From Bdellovibrio bacteriovorus (lineage in GTDB: Bacteria; Bdellovibrionota; Bdellovibrionia; Bdellovibrionales; Bdellovibrionaceae): a stretch of DNA of 64,000 nucleotides. A program made the translations under genes and the position numbers. Shown here in pieces: positions 32,612 to 41,531 of the stretch. A model generated the notes under the pieces. The model did no database searches and was not told the origin of the DNA. It saw only the letters and a list, made by a program, of their open reading frames with translations. Where the stretch lies: positions 325,075-389,074 of the forward strand of contig NZ_LUKE01000002.1 in NCBI RefSeq assembly GCF_001592735.1. The letters run 5' to 3'. Each line of letters opens with the position of its first letter. The stretch's first letter is position 1.

Positions 32612-33536
32612 AGTACCTTCTGGCTTCTTGAATATCTTTTTGGATCTGCTGTTTTAACTCATCAATTCCAGCAAACTTTTGCTCATCACGGATAAAATGC
32701 AAAAGATGCACTTCCACCTCAACCCCATAAAGTTGGGCATCGAAATCAAAAAGATGCGATTCGATTTTAATCGGACGCGCCGAGGATCCGTCCGAAAATG
32801 TCGGATTCACTCCGATGTTAGTGATGGACGGATGGAAATGATTTCCCACCTTCGTCAAAGTGCAATAAACACCTTGGCGCGGAATGAATTCCACATCGGG
32901 ATGAATATTGGCCGTCGGCACACCGATCGTCCGTCCCCGCTGGAAGCCTTGCTCGACATGCCCTCGGACATAGTAACTGCGCCCTAAAAGATCATTGGCT
33001 AAATCTACATTCCCATCACGCAAAGCCTGACGAATGCGCGTTGAAGAGACAACCCCATTATGATCTTGAAACGGCGGAATCACGATCAAACGAATGCCGT
33101 TGTCGGCGCAGAATTTTTCCAAGAAAGAAATATTTCCCCCGCGGTTGGCCCCGAACGAAAAGTCATGGCCGACCACTAAAGTTTTAGGATGCAGGTTTGC
33201 CACGAGGTATTTTTGTAAGAACTCATGGGCGGAAATCTGAGAAAAATCAGCAGTGAAATTTTCGATCACTAGCATTTCCATACCCGCTTTTTCCAGCTGT
33301 TCTTCCTGGTCTTTGAGATCAAAAAGGCGAAAAGTCGGTCTTTCGGGGTGCAAAACCTTCACCGGATGAGGGTGAAAAGTATAAACCACGGAAGGCACGC
33401 CAAAAAAACGCGCCTCGCGAACCACCGTCTCGACCAGTTGCTGGTGCCCCCTGTGGACACCATCAAAATTGCCTATAGTGACGACGGATCCCGTGACGGG
33501 GTTTTTTAAGCTTTTTATACCCGAGATAACTTGCAT
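32586..33536 (-). CDS. ribF: Bifunctional riboflavin kinase/FAD synthetase
   Basis: Makes FMN and FAD. The ATG at 33536 is chosen because the protein then begins MQVISGIKSLKNPVTGSVVT, followed by IGNFDGVHRGHQQLVETVVR, the family nucleotidyltransferase start. Longer in-frame extensions upstream have no family similarity. In 316 residues the FAD-synthetase half holds NFDGVHxGH and LVVGHDFSFGANRGG with ISSTRIR-like VVSSTRIRQALRDG. The riboflavin kinase half holds GRTIGVPTANI and NIGVNPTFSDG. The gene lies next to the divergent histidine kinase gene. Confidence 0.95.
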   Translation of the reverse strand: MQVISGIKSLKNPVTGSVVTIGNFDGVHRGHQQLVETVVREARFFGVPSVVYTFHPHPVKVLHPERPTFRLFDLKDQEEQLEKAGMEMLVIENFTADFSQISAHEFLQKYLVANLHPKTLVVGHDFSFGANRGGNISFLEKFCADNGIRLIVIPPFQDHNGVVSSTRIRQALRDGNVDLANDLLGRSYYVRGHVEQGFQRGRTIGVPTANIHPDVEFIPRQGVYCTLTKVGNHFHPSITNIGVNPTFSDGSSARPIKIESHLFDFDAQLYGVEVEVHLLHFIRDEQKFAGIDELKQQIQKDIQEARRYFDEHAQNS

Positions 33537-33582
33537 ATTTTTCAAATATACCTGTTTCTGCGCGATCCGGTAAGTGCTTTTA

Positions 33583-35478
33583 ATGGTTGAATTTTTTAAT
33601 AAATTTGCTATGTTGCGACGCGTGCAAAAGACCCCTTCAGAACACCTCAAATTCCGGATCGAACTTCTGCTTCGATACTTCTCTCGCCGAAAAGGGTTTT
33701 GGCTGCGTTGTATTTTGTGCTGGGCGATTGGCTGTATCGCCCTTTCCAATGACGAAATCATGTCCTATGACGAACGCTTCCAATTGCGAGGTGATCAAAA
33801 AGCGTCAGAACAAATTGTTTTGGTGACCATTCGTCAAAGTGATTTCGCGATGATCTATGATGCCCGCACCAATTTTTTGGATAATATGAGCGAAGTGACG
33901 GACATCACGGACAGCTTTTTTTGGAATAAGGAAATCTGGCAAGAGCTTTTAATTAAAATCCTTCGCCAAGACCCCGAGTCTGTCGGCGTAACACTTTATT
34001 TTGGCGACAACGTCGGCACCTTGCGACTCACCAACGAAGAATACCGCCTGTTTATGGATCCCCGCGTGGTGTGGGCCTCCACCACCAACAGTTTAGAGCG
34101 CATCTTGACCCCGATCTTTACCAATCGGGAGTTTAATAACTTAGGCAACAATGAGCTTCGCCGTGACGAAGACGGCGTGGTTCGCAGGGTCTTCCCCCAA
34201 CGCCAAGAAATGCCCCACCTGGTGGAAAAAATCACGGGTAAGAAATTTCCAACTACGATGGCGGGTCTTCCCATCAACTTTCGCGGATCGGGGCGAGTTT
34301 TCACTCAGTACTCTTTAAGTGAAATTCTTTATGACGAAGTTCCCTATGATGCCTTTAGAAACAAGATCGTTCTTATTGGCGCAGAGACTTCCTCGGGCCC
34401 CGTCTACATGACCCCGATGGGGACTTTATCGCGCGCAGAAATCTTAGCCCATATCACCGACACGGTTTTAGGCAGTAAATGGATCAAGCGCTTGCCATTC
34501 TGGTGGTATGCATTTGGTTTTTTCTTTTTGATGATGCTCGCGGTCTTTTTGATCACGACCTATCCCCAATCCGTGGCGCTGTTTTTTATTGGCTGGATTG
34601 GAACCCTGCTGGCCGCCCTTTCGGCGTGGTTTTTTGATACGTTTTTCTTTTGGTCGCCGGCCCTCTCGCCGTTTGTTTTGTTAGCCGCATGTTGGATTAT
34701 CTTTATCGGCTATCAAGCCACCAAGATTGAAAGAAAGAATTTTCGCTTGCAGCAAGAACAACAATACCTGCAAGAGCTAGAACAATTAAAAAACAATTTC
34801 GTCAGTCTGATTTCGCACGACCTTAAAACGCCGATCGCAAAAATCCAAGCCATCATTGACCGCCTGTTGGTGCAACACCACGCGGAGGAGTTAGGTACGG
34901 ATTTAAGATCCTTGCGCCTTTTCAGTGACGAACTCAATCGCTATATCCAATCTATTTTAAAAGTTTTGCGAGTTGAATCGCGTGATTTTAAAATTCATAC
35001 AGATGTCGCCGATATTAACGAAGTGATTGAAGAAGCCTTGCAAGCATTGCGTCCTTTAGCGCGCGAAAAAAGTATTGCGATTCATACTACGCTGGAACCG
35101 ATGTTTTCATTAGAGTTTGACACCACCCTGATAAAAGAAGTGGTCATCAATCTGGTTGAAAATGCAATCAAGTACACACCGCCAGGTGGCAGTATCGAAG
35201 TGATTTCTGAAGAGGCCGAAGAGGACGTCCGCGTGATTGTCAAAGACACGGGCGAAGGTATTAAGCCCGAAGATATGGAAAAAGTCTGGGGCAAATTCAC
35301 ACGCGGCAGCGACCAAGATTTGCGCTCTAAGGGAACGGGCTTGGGTTTGTATTTAGTTAAATATTTTATTGAACTGCATGGAGGAAAAGTGAAAATGGAA
35401 AGCGTTTTGGGTCAAGGGACCAGCGTTTCTTTCACTTTGCCTTTGGATTCCGAAATTGAAAATGAGGTGATGGTATGA
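33583..35478 (+). CDS. CHASE2-domain sensor histidine kinase
   Basis: The start is uncertain among ATG 33583, ATG 33610 and a GTG at 33574; none has a strong ribosome site. The 631-residue protein has a membrane segment (about 50-65), a large periplasmic CHASE2 domain (about 65-310: DERFQLRGDQKASEQIVLVT...RNKIVLIGAETSSGPVYMTP), and three C-terminal membrane segments. The kinase core follows: FVSLISHDLKTPIAKIQAII (H box), VVINLVENAIKYTPPGGSIE (N box), VKDTGEGIKPEDM and GTGLGLYLVKYFIELHGG. It overlaps the response-regulator gene by four bases and surely pairs with it. Confidence 0.88.
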   Translation: MVEFFNKFAMLRRVQKTPSEHLKFRIELLLRYFSRRKGFWLRCILCWAIGCIALSNDEIMSYDERFQLRGDQKASEQIVLVTIRQSDFAMIYDARTNFLDNMSEVTDITDSFFWNKEIWQELLIKILRQDPESVGVTLYFGDNVGTLRLTNEEYRLFMDPRVVWASTTNSLERILTPIFTNREFNNLGNNELRRDEDGVVRRVFPQRQEMPHLVEKITGKKFPTTMAGLPINFRGSGRVFTQYSLSEILYDEVPYDAFRNKIVLIGAETSSGPVYMTPMGTLSRAEILAHITDTVLGSKWIKRLPFWWYAFGFFFLMMLAVFLITTYPQSVALFFIGWIGTLLAALSAWFFDTFFFWSPALSPFVLLAACWIIFIGYQATKIERKNFRLQQEQQYLQELEQLKNNFVSLISHDLKTPIAKIQAIIDRLLVQHHAEELGTDLRSLRLFSDELNRYIQSILKVLRVESRDFKIHTDVADINEVIEEALQALRPLAREKSIAIHTTLEPMFSLEFDTTLIKEVVINLVENAIKYTPPGGSIEVISEEAEEDVRVIVKDTGEGIKPEDMEKVWGKFTRGSDQDLRSKGTGLGLYLVKYFIELHGGKVKMESVLGQGTSVSFTLPLDSEIENEVMV

Positions 35479-36887
35479 TCAACAAATTAAACACCCTGAT
35501 CGTGGATGACGAAGCCGAATTACGCCGTTCGGTGATTTCGATTTTAAAAACGTCCATGCCCGAAATCGATTTTGAAATCGAAGAAGCCTCGACCGGCAAA
35601 GAAGCTTTTGAAAAAGTTCAGGCAAAACAATGGGACCTGGTTTTGATGGACGTCAAAATGCCAGAGATGAACGGCATTGAAGCCTTAACGGCCATCAAAG
35701 AACATGATCCGCGCACATTCGTCATGCTGATGACCGCACACTCGAATTTGCATGACGCCGTTTTAGCGATCAAAGAAGGCGCTTACGATTACGTTGAAAA
35801 GCCCGTCAAACCGGAACTTCTTGCAGAGATCGTTCGTAAAAGTATTGAAGCTCGGGACTTGGTTTCAAGCTTGGCCCTTTCTAATCCGGTGTTTGATGAC
35901 GATATCGAAAGCGAATTTGTCGGCGACACCTCAAAAATGAAAGAGGTCTTTAACTTGATCTATCGCTTGTGCAAAGTCGATACGACAGTTCTTGTTCGCG
36001 GTGAAAATGGAACCGGCAAAGAACTGGTGGCCCGTGCGATTCACTTTAACTCTCCTCGTAAGTCGGGCAGCTTTGTCGCGATCAATTGCGGAGCAATCCC
36101 CGAAAGCTTGATGGAAAGTGAACTTTTTGGCCACGAAAAAGGGGCTTTCACCGGGGCGGTGGAAAGAAAGATCGGCAAGTTCCAAGTCGCCAATAACGGA
36201 ACTTTGTTCCTAGATGAAATCGGAGAATTAAAACCCGACATGCAAGTGAAGCTTTTGCGGGTTTTACAAGATCGCAAGTTCACGCCTGTCGGAAGCAATC
36301 GCGAAGTTAAAACCACCACCCGCATTATTGCTGCCACCAATCGTAACTTGGAAAAGATGATGGAAGAAGGCACATTCCGCGAAGACTTGTTTTACCGCCT
36401 GAATGTCATGCCCATCTTCATGCCTCCTTTACGTGAGCGCACGGATGACATTGATGCCTTGGTGCAAAATTTCATTAAGAAGTTTGCAAAACAGCACGGT
36501 CGCGTGATTTCTGGCGTGTCGCCAGAGGCGTTAGATATGCTAAAATCTTATCGTTGGCCGGGAAATATTCGCGAGCTTGAAAACGTCATTGAACGCGCCT
36601 TTATCGTAGAAAACTCGCACGTGATTTCAGTGGATTCATTGCCAGATTCCATTAAACTTTCCCCTAAAGAAAGTCCGGATAAGACGACGAACGTAGGTTA
36701 TTCAGGTCCCTTGGATTTTGATGCCTTTAAAGAAGAGATGGAAAAAGAATTTATCATCAGTGCTTTAAAAGCCAATAACGGTCGGATCAATCAAACTGTG
36801 GCTCAAGCCAATATTCCGAAGAACACTTTGCTGCGTAAAATCCGTAAATACGGCATTAACGTGAAAGATTATACTAGCGAAGAATAA
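35475..36887 (+). CDS. NtrC-type sigma-54 response regulator
   Basis: A 470-residue protein: receiver (LIVDDEAELRRSVISILKTS, DLVLMDVKMPEMNGIEAL), AAA+ core (VRGENGTGKELVARAIHFNS, SELFGHEKGAFTGAVERKIG, GTLFLDEIGELKP), LFYRLNVMPIFMPPLRERTD, then a Fis-type HTH (NNGRINQTVAQANIPKNTLL). It overlaps the CHASE2 kinase by ATGA, so the two form a two-component pair. The last 14 bases overlap the convergent GT9 gene. Confidence 0.93.
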   Translation: MINKLNTLIVDDEAELRRSVISILKTSMPEIDFEIEEASTGKEAFEKVQAKQWDLVLMDVKMPEMNGIEALTAIKEHDPRTFVMLMTAHSNLHDAVLAIKEGAYDYVEKPVKPELLAEIVRKSIEARDLVSSLALSNPVFDDDIESEFVGDTSKMKEVFNLIYRLCKVDTTVLVRGENGTGKELVARAIHFNSPRKSGSFVAINCGAIPESLMESELFGHEKGAFTGAVERKIGKFQVANNGTLFLDEIGELKPDMQVKLLRVLQDRKFTPVGSNREVKTTTRIIAATNRNLEKMMEEGTFREDLFYRLNVMPIFMPPLRERTDDIDALVQNFIKKFAKQHGRVISGVSPEALDMLKSYRWPGNIRELENVIERAFIVENSHVISVDSLPDSIKLSPKESPDKTTNVGYSGPLDFDAFKEEMEKEFIISALKANNGRINQTVAQANIPKNTLLRKIRKYGINVKDYTSEE

Positions 36888-37965
36888 ATCCAGCGGTGCG
36901 AAGGACATCCTCGGCCGGGATGCCCTTCATGCACTCATGGGTGCCGATCGGACAGACATGATGTCCATGTTTGCCACAAGGTCGGCACTTTAATCCATCA
37001 CGCTGTACCACATAACTTTGTGCAGACCAGGGGCGATAGCCAAACTCCAAAATGGTGGGCCCAAACACCGCAATCAGCGGCGTTTCACAGACAGCCGCCA
37101 AATGTGTTGAGGCACTGTCATTACCAATCACTAAAAGTGATCTTGCGATCAATTGCGCGGACTCAAAAATCTTCGTCTTTCCTGCTAACGAGATAGAGCC
37201 CGGGATTTGTTTGGCCACGGATTCGGCCAAGGCTTCTTCACCAGGGCCCCCCATGACATAGACTTGAAAACCTTTTTCCATCAGGGCTTTGCCTGATTTC
37301 ACGAATCCCTCTTCCGTCCAACGCTTGGTCGCCCACACACTGCCCGGAAAAAGCAGAACGGCTCTGCCTTCGTCAAATCCGTGAAGAGGATATTGGGCCT
37401 TTAAGCTCTCCCACACGTCGGTGCGCTCTAAAATCTGATGACGCAAACTCATCGACGCCCATACGGGGGGCGCAGGCAACCTTCCCATTTCACCGGGCAA
37501 ATAAGGACGCTCCATCTGTGCATATTTAGCGATATCCTGCTCTAATTGCGGATCTTCACTAGAAAGAAGGCTTAATTGACGAATGGAATCCGGCAGAGCG
37601 GGATTTTTAATCGAACGCTTCGAAAAAACCAAAAAGTTCCATGATTTTTTAAAGGTGACTTTATGTTTGGCTTTTATTTGCGCGCAGAAAAAAACCGTGC
37701 GCATGGATTCATGCGGAGAAATCAGATGATCAACTTCGACAAATTTTAAATGTTCTAGGATTTTTGCGTAAGTTTCTGATCGGCCTTTTTCGATTTCAAA
37801 GACTTGATCGACCAGCTTAGCCTGTAAAAAGAAATCCCCAAAGCCTTTGCGACAGACTAACGCCAGCTTATGTTGTGGCCACAGCTCTCTCGTTTTTTTG
37901 AGGAGCGGAATCGAGAGGAGCAAGTCCCCCAGAAAGGCCGTTTGTACAACAAGATTTAATGGCAT
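36874..37965 (-). CDS. GT9-family glycosyltransferase, heptosyltransferase II-like
   Basis: Adds heptose to the LPS inner core. The 363-residue protein begins MPLNLVVQTAFLGDLLLSIP, matching RfaF/WaaF. Later parts are LLFPGSVWATKRWTEEGFVK (donor domain) and IGNDSASTHLAAVCETPLIA with VFGPTILEFGYRPW. The Cys-containing C-terminal GLKCRPCGKHGHHVCPIGTH, then ECMKGI, is shared with WaaF. The start lies inside the previous gene, because the GT9 gene upstream reads 98 bases into it. Confidence 0.85.
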   Translation of the reverse strand: MPLNLVVQTAFLGDLLLSIPLLKKTRELWPQHKLALVCRKGFGDFFLQAKLVDQVFEIEKGRSETYAKILEHLKFVEVDHLISPHESMRTVFFCAQIKAKHKVTFKKSWNFLVFSKRSIKNPALPDSIRQLSLLSSEDPQLEQDIAKYAQMERPYLPGEMGRLPAPPVWASMSLRHQILERTDVWESLKAQYPLHGFDEGRAVLLFPGSVWATKRWTEEGFVKSGKALMEKGFQVYVMGGPGEEALAESVAKQIPGSISLAGKTKIFESAQLIARSLLVIGNDSASTHLAAVCETPLIAVFGPTILEFGYRPWSAQSYVVQRDGLKCRPCGKHGHHVCPIGTHECMKGIPAEDVLRTAGFILR

Positions 37966-39043
37966 CCATCAGTTCCTTTAGCGAAACTTGATCGTAGCAC
38001 ATTATGCTTTTTTCACAAGTCCTCTTCCAACAAGGACTGCACGGGCTTTGTGAAAGGACCTTAAATCCCCTGTCATAAAGATCAATTTCTTGCGCGCATG
38101 TTGGGCCAAACCAAGCCACCACTTGTTTGCTTTGAGAAATCGCCATATGCATGCCCAAGCTGTCACCCGTCACGACCACATCACAGGCAGCAATACTGAC
38201 AAGACCGTCGCGCAGACCCGATTCGGTGTCAGAATTAATCACATCAAGACCGTAAGAGATGCGCTGATTTCTTTCGGTGTCTTCGGGGCCACCCAAAAGA
38301 ACAATCTGCATGTGCGGCATTTTGGCGCGCAGTTTTAAAATTAATTCGCGGTGCATTTCAACGGAAAGCTTTTTATAGGCAATGACTGAACTGCATCCCG
38401 TATTTAAACCAATGATTCCTTGATAACTTCCCAGCCATTTTGCTTTGCGTTCTTGGGATTTTTTTTCTTCTCCCGCGGTGAGTGGCAGCCAGTATTCATC
38501 GCGACGAAATTCGCCTAATTCCAAGGCTTCAATCATCAACTGGGTTTCAGGCTTTTTATTTTCGAAAAACTTTTTATTATTATCTAATCCCAGGGACCAT
38601 AATTCCTCAGCCGCCGTGGTTGCGGGAATGATGGCGCCGTTCACCGGATGGGATTTAAATCCGTATATCTGATCCACAGTGGTTCTTTTAATAACCCCTA
38701 CGGCTTTAAGCGATTTATCGACGACAAAGGCGATTTCAAATTCCAAAGCGCTCAGCTGCAACATGTCGTTTTCGTTCGTGGTTAAAACGCGATCAATTGC
38801 CGGATGATTTGTAAGCAAGTGGTGGGCCGGTGCATCTGTCACCCACGTGATCATCGATCCCGGATATTTTCTTTTTATCGCACGCAAATTAGCCGTACTG
38901 CGAACAACGGCACCTAACGCGCCTAAGTGAACAATTAAAATGGAGGTCGTCGGAATATCGAGATGTGCACACTGCTGATTGCAGGTAGTATTTTTAGGAC
39001 ATGGTTTGTATCCGGTAAAATGACGACAGCCGATAACACTCAT
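37868..39043 (-). CDS. GT9-family glycosyltransferase with Cys-rich ends
   Basis: The 391-residue protein has heptosyltransferase layout (LIVHLGALGAVVRSTANLRA; GLNTGCSSVIAYKKLSVEM; VVTGDSLGMHMAISQSKQVV). Its first 22 residues are Cys-rich (IGCRHFTGYKPCPKNTTCNQ, then QC) and the C-terminal part has SPCSPCWKRTCEKSIMC. The ATG at 39043 is preferred to 39064 because an AGGAT lies upstream. The C-terminal tail after DAIKSCC is about 30 residues and overlaps the downstream GT9 gene by 98 bases. Acceptor sugar unknown; LPS core or another surface glycan is likely. Confidence 0.78.
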   Translation of the reverse strand: MSVIGCRHFTGYKPCPKNTTCNQQCAHLDIPTTSILIVHLGALGAVVRSTANLRAIKRKYPGSMITWVTDAPAHHLLTNHPAIDRVLTTNENDMLQLSALEFEIAFVVDKSLKAVGVIKRTTVDQIYGFKSHPVNGAIIPATTAAEELWSLGLDNNKKFFENKKPETQLMIEALELGEFRRDEYWLPLTAGEEKKSQERKAKWLGSYQGIIGLNTGCSSVIAYKKLSVEMHRELILKLRAKMPHMQIVLLGGPEDTERNQRISYGLDVINSDTESGLRDGLVSIAACDVVVTGDSLGMHMAISQSKQVVAWFGPTCAQEIDLYDRGFKVLSQSPCSPCWKRTCEKSIMCYDQVSLKELMDAIKSCCTNGLSGGLAPLDSAPQKNERAVATT

Positions 39044-39192
39044 TTTTTGATTGTATCCTGACAACGAGGTCTATTTGAAAATTCCTATGGTCTGGGTCAG
39101 GACCTAGGGCCTTGTCGTAGTGGAGGATTTTTTAGATTCAAGACCTTTGGCGGTCAGCTTTCGCCGACGAATGGCCGATAAGTTCAAGCACG

Positions 39193-40305
39193 ATGAAAAT
39201 TGAAAAAGAGCCCGTCACCTTAAAGAACTTTCAGCTGACACCTTCTGGTCAAAACCAAGGGGGGCAGCTGGCTATTGATGGAAAAAATTTTAAGCTGAAT
39301 TCGTTGCAGTTTTCATATGCCGACGTTCTAAAAAATGCGGGAACCATTGAAGGCCTGGTGCAATTTTATTTAGGCCAAGGGTGGTTAGTCCATTTTCGTG
39401 AACTGTATGCACTGATAGAGTTTATGGTGAACGAAAATATCATCACCAATCCGTCGTTTAAAGCTTACATCAATCGTGAAACCGGATTTGATGGGACATC
39501 ACAAACAGCATCAAAAACTATTTCCGTTTCTGCTACCACCCTGCCTTTTTTTAGATCCTTAGAAAAAAATGTGGCGGAACATTTATTAAAGAACTCTGCG
39601 CGGGAAAAAGTCTCCGCTCAAACCAAACTTATCACCGCCGGCGGCAAAGATCGCGATTTGTTCATTCTGCTTGACGGACAGGCTGGCATTTACCGTGTAA
39701 TGAATGAAAAGCAGCGCCAACTCGTATCCGTGCTCAACCCCGGGGCTCTTTTTGGCGAGCGTGGTTTTCTTTTAAACCAACCTCGCACTGCCGATATCGT
39801 CACCACCAAACCCAGCGAAATCTTGCGCGTCCCTCATTTAGCTGAATTTGATCAACTGATTCGGTCCGACAAAGCACAAAGCCTGCAACATCGCTTTTGG
39901 GTTTTACAGGCCCTTTCAAGTTCGCCGTTTTTTAAAGATCTTCCGAATGACAGCTTAGACAATTTGATTTTTTCTGGAAAATTGGTGCAAACCAAAGCCG
40001 GACAATGTCTTTTTGCCGAAGGCCAAGCCGGCAACACGTGTTACATCGTGATTCAAGGAAGCCTTGTCGTCAGCCAAAAAGGAAAGAACATCAATGTGAT
40101 GAACCAAGGCGCTTGCTTTGGGGAAATTTCTCTATTGGCTTCAGGCGGAAAACGCACCGCCACCATCACTGTGCAACAAGATGCGATTTTATTAGAAATC
40201 AACCAGGCGGGTTTTTATCGCGTGCTCGCACAGAACTTAATCTTAGCTAAAGAGATCGAAGCACTGGCGGCTCAGCGTCTGCAAAAAGATCGCGATCGCG
40301 CATAA
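39193..40305 (+). CDS. Protein with two cyclic-nucleotide-binding domains
   Basis: The 370-residue protein has an N-terminal region of about 130 residues without a recognised fold, followed by tandem cNMP-binding domains. The first covers about 150-235 (ITAGGKDRDLFILLDGQAGI, GALFGERGFLLNQPRTADIV). The second covers about 262-355 (KAGQCLFAEGQAGNTCYIVI, then GACFGEISLLASGGKRTATI). The second has the full phosphate-binding cassette GEISLL...RTATI. No HTH follows, so it is not a Crp-type factor but a sensor or effector for cAMP/cGMP. Confidence 0.82.
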   Translation: MKIEKEPVTLKNFQLTPSGQNQGGQLAIDGKNFKLNSLQFSYADVLKNAGTIEGLVQFYLGQGWLVHFRELYALIEFMVNENIITNPSFKAYINRETGFDGTSQTASKTISVSATTLPFFRSLEKNVAEHLLKNSAREKVSAQTKLITAGGKDRDLFILLDGQAGIYRVMNEKQRQLVSVLNPGALFGERGFLLNQPRTADIVTTKPSEILRVPHLAEFDQLIRSDKAQSLQHRFWVLQALSSSPFFKDLPNDSLDNLIFSGKLVQTKAGQCLFAEGQAGNTCYIVIQGSLVVSQKGKNINVMNQGACFGEISLLASGGKRTATITVQQDAILLEINQAGFYRVLAQNLILAKEIEALAAQRLQKDRDRA

Positions 40306-40388
40306 TATCTGGTCTCTTGCCCAACACTTCAGTTCGCCAATGCGGGGGACCGCACTCGCGGGCCTTTCGTTTCGCTAACGCAAAAAAA

Positions 40389-40760
40389 TCAATCAACCCA
40401 ATAAGCATGGGACCGCGGAGTGTGACCCCGCTCACAACGTTCGCGTTCCTCGCCGTTTAAAGCCATAAAGCAAGATTTGCCTTCTTTTAAATGCTCACAC
40501 CATCCGCGGTCGACGGAGTTGTTAGTCGCCATAAAACAAGATTTTCCGCCGGCATAAGCCTCGCAGAGCTCCCTCTCACGTCCATCTAAGGCCATGAAAC
40601 AACTCTTGCCCTCTCGGCAGACTTCGCAGCGGCCTCGTTCAACGCCGTTGTATTGAATGAAGCACGATCCGGATTGATTGCGATCATCACTGCACGTGCG
40701 TGCTCCGGCCCCGCTCACTGAAAAAATGGATAGCATGACAAAGCAATAAAAACGGATCAT
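40389..40760 (-). CDS. Small exported Cys-rich protein with four tandem repeats
   Basis: The ATG at 40760 follows GGGAGAT and opens a signal peptide (FYCFVMLSIFSVSGAGA). The 123-residue protein then has four units of about 21 residues: SGSCFIQYNGVERGRCE, GKSCFMALDGRERELCE, GKSCFMATNNSVDRGWCE and GKSCFMALNGEERERCE. Each has two Cys, suggesting disulphides. Internal duplication is obvious, and I know no named family. A near-perfect sigma-54 element sits upstream. A surface or secreted role is inference. Confidence 0.7.
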   Translation of the reverse strand: MIRFYCFVMLSIFSVSGAGARTCSDDRNQSGSCFIQYNGVERGRCEVCREGKSCFMALDGRERELCEAYAGGKSCFMATNNSVDRGWCEHLKEGKSCFMALNGEERERCERGHTPRSHAYWVD

Positions 40761-40802
40761 AAATCTCCCTACGTTCTGGCGGTTTGTTTTCGCACCGGAG
40801 GT

Positions 40803-40818
40803 TGCAAGGGCGGTGCCA
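40803..40818 (-). promoter_or_regulatory. Sigma-54 promoter element (-24/-12) for the Cys-rich repeat protein gene
   Basis: On the minus strand TGGCACCGCCCTTGCA has exact TGGCAC and TTGCA with the right ten-base interval. The predicted start is near 40792, 32 bases before the ATG at 40760. Confidence 0.8.
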
Positions 40819-40927
40819 TCAAAACTGTGGTCACTATGACTCTCCATGCGCGTCAAAAGAGGTGACTTACAGACTCCGTTATGAGTTGATTAAGACTCAA
40901 AGGACTTGAAAATTAAGGAGAAACGGC

Positions 40928-41434
40928 ATGAGTGTTCGACTTTATCTCGCAGGATTTTTTGTGGCGACGACGTCTTTGTTTTCATTTAACGCCTTTGCGG
41001 CAGACAATAGCACCCCCATTGAAATAGCCCTATTCCCGCCCGTTCAGTTCCCGAGTCCCGATTTTGCGGTTCGTGGACTTCGTTTAAGTGTCGTCGGGCA
41101 AAACCGTGAGGCTCATGGTCTTGATCTCGCGTTGATCGGCAATATGACCAAACAAAAATTCACCGGGGTGGCCATCGCGGGTTTATTTAATTACAATGCC
41201 GTCGGTGCGGACATAATTGGTCTTCAGCTGGCGGGCCTCGCGAATTTAAACGATGTCTCTAGCCGTCTTTATGGATTTCAAGTTGGCGCATACAATCGAG
41301 TGGGAAAAGTGTACGGCGTGCAGATTGGTTTGGTTAATTCCGCTCGCGAATTGCACGGGATTCAAATTGGATTGATTAACTTTAATGACGCGGGTCCGTT
41401 TAAGGCTTCACCGATTATCAACGTCGGTTTTTAG
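40928..41434 (+). CDS. Exported protein with GxxIG-type repeats (LA_2272-like)
   Basis: The 168-residue protein has a signal peptide (LYLAGFFVATTSLFSFNAFA). The mature part consists of beta-type repeats of 18-20 residues: GVAIAGLFNYNAVGADIIGL, GFQVGAYNRVGKVYGVQIGL and GIQIGLINFNDAG. This G-x-Q-I-G-L-x-N pattern occurs in LA_2272-type surface repeat proteins of spirochaetes and others. AAGGAG precedes the start. Cellular role unknown. Confidence 0.65.
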   Translation: MSVRLYLAGFFVATTSLFSFNAFAADNSTPIEIALFPPVQFPSPDFAVRGLRLSVVGQNREAHGLDLALIGNMTKQKFTGVAIAGLFNYNAVGADIIGLQLAGLANLNDVSSRLYGFQVGAYNRVGKVYGVQIGLVNSARELHGIQIGLINFNDAGPFKASPIINVGF

Positions 41435-41469
41435 AAAACAGATAGCTCTCGCCCGGTGACACTTTGTCC

Positions 41470-41485
41470 TGGCGTAAGTTTTGCT
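41470..41485 (+). promoter_or_regulatory. Sigma-54-like promoter element for the small exported protein at 41532
   Basis: TGGCGTAAGTTTTGCT: TGGC and TTGCT are conserved with ten bases between GG and GC, while the CAC part is GTA. The predicted start is near 41496, 36 bases before the ATG. Weaker than the other four. Confidence 0.5.
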
Positions 41486-41531
41486 AGTTCCGTTCTCGTT
41501 CAATAATGAACCAGGAACCAGGGGGAACTCG

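Noticed and set aside
39160..39185. GGCCGATAAG ahead of the cNMP-binding protein gene as a flagellar-type (sigma-28) -10
   Set aside because: The -35 part does not match, and the element lies only about 12 bases before the ATG.
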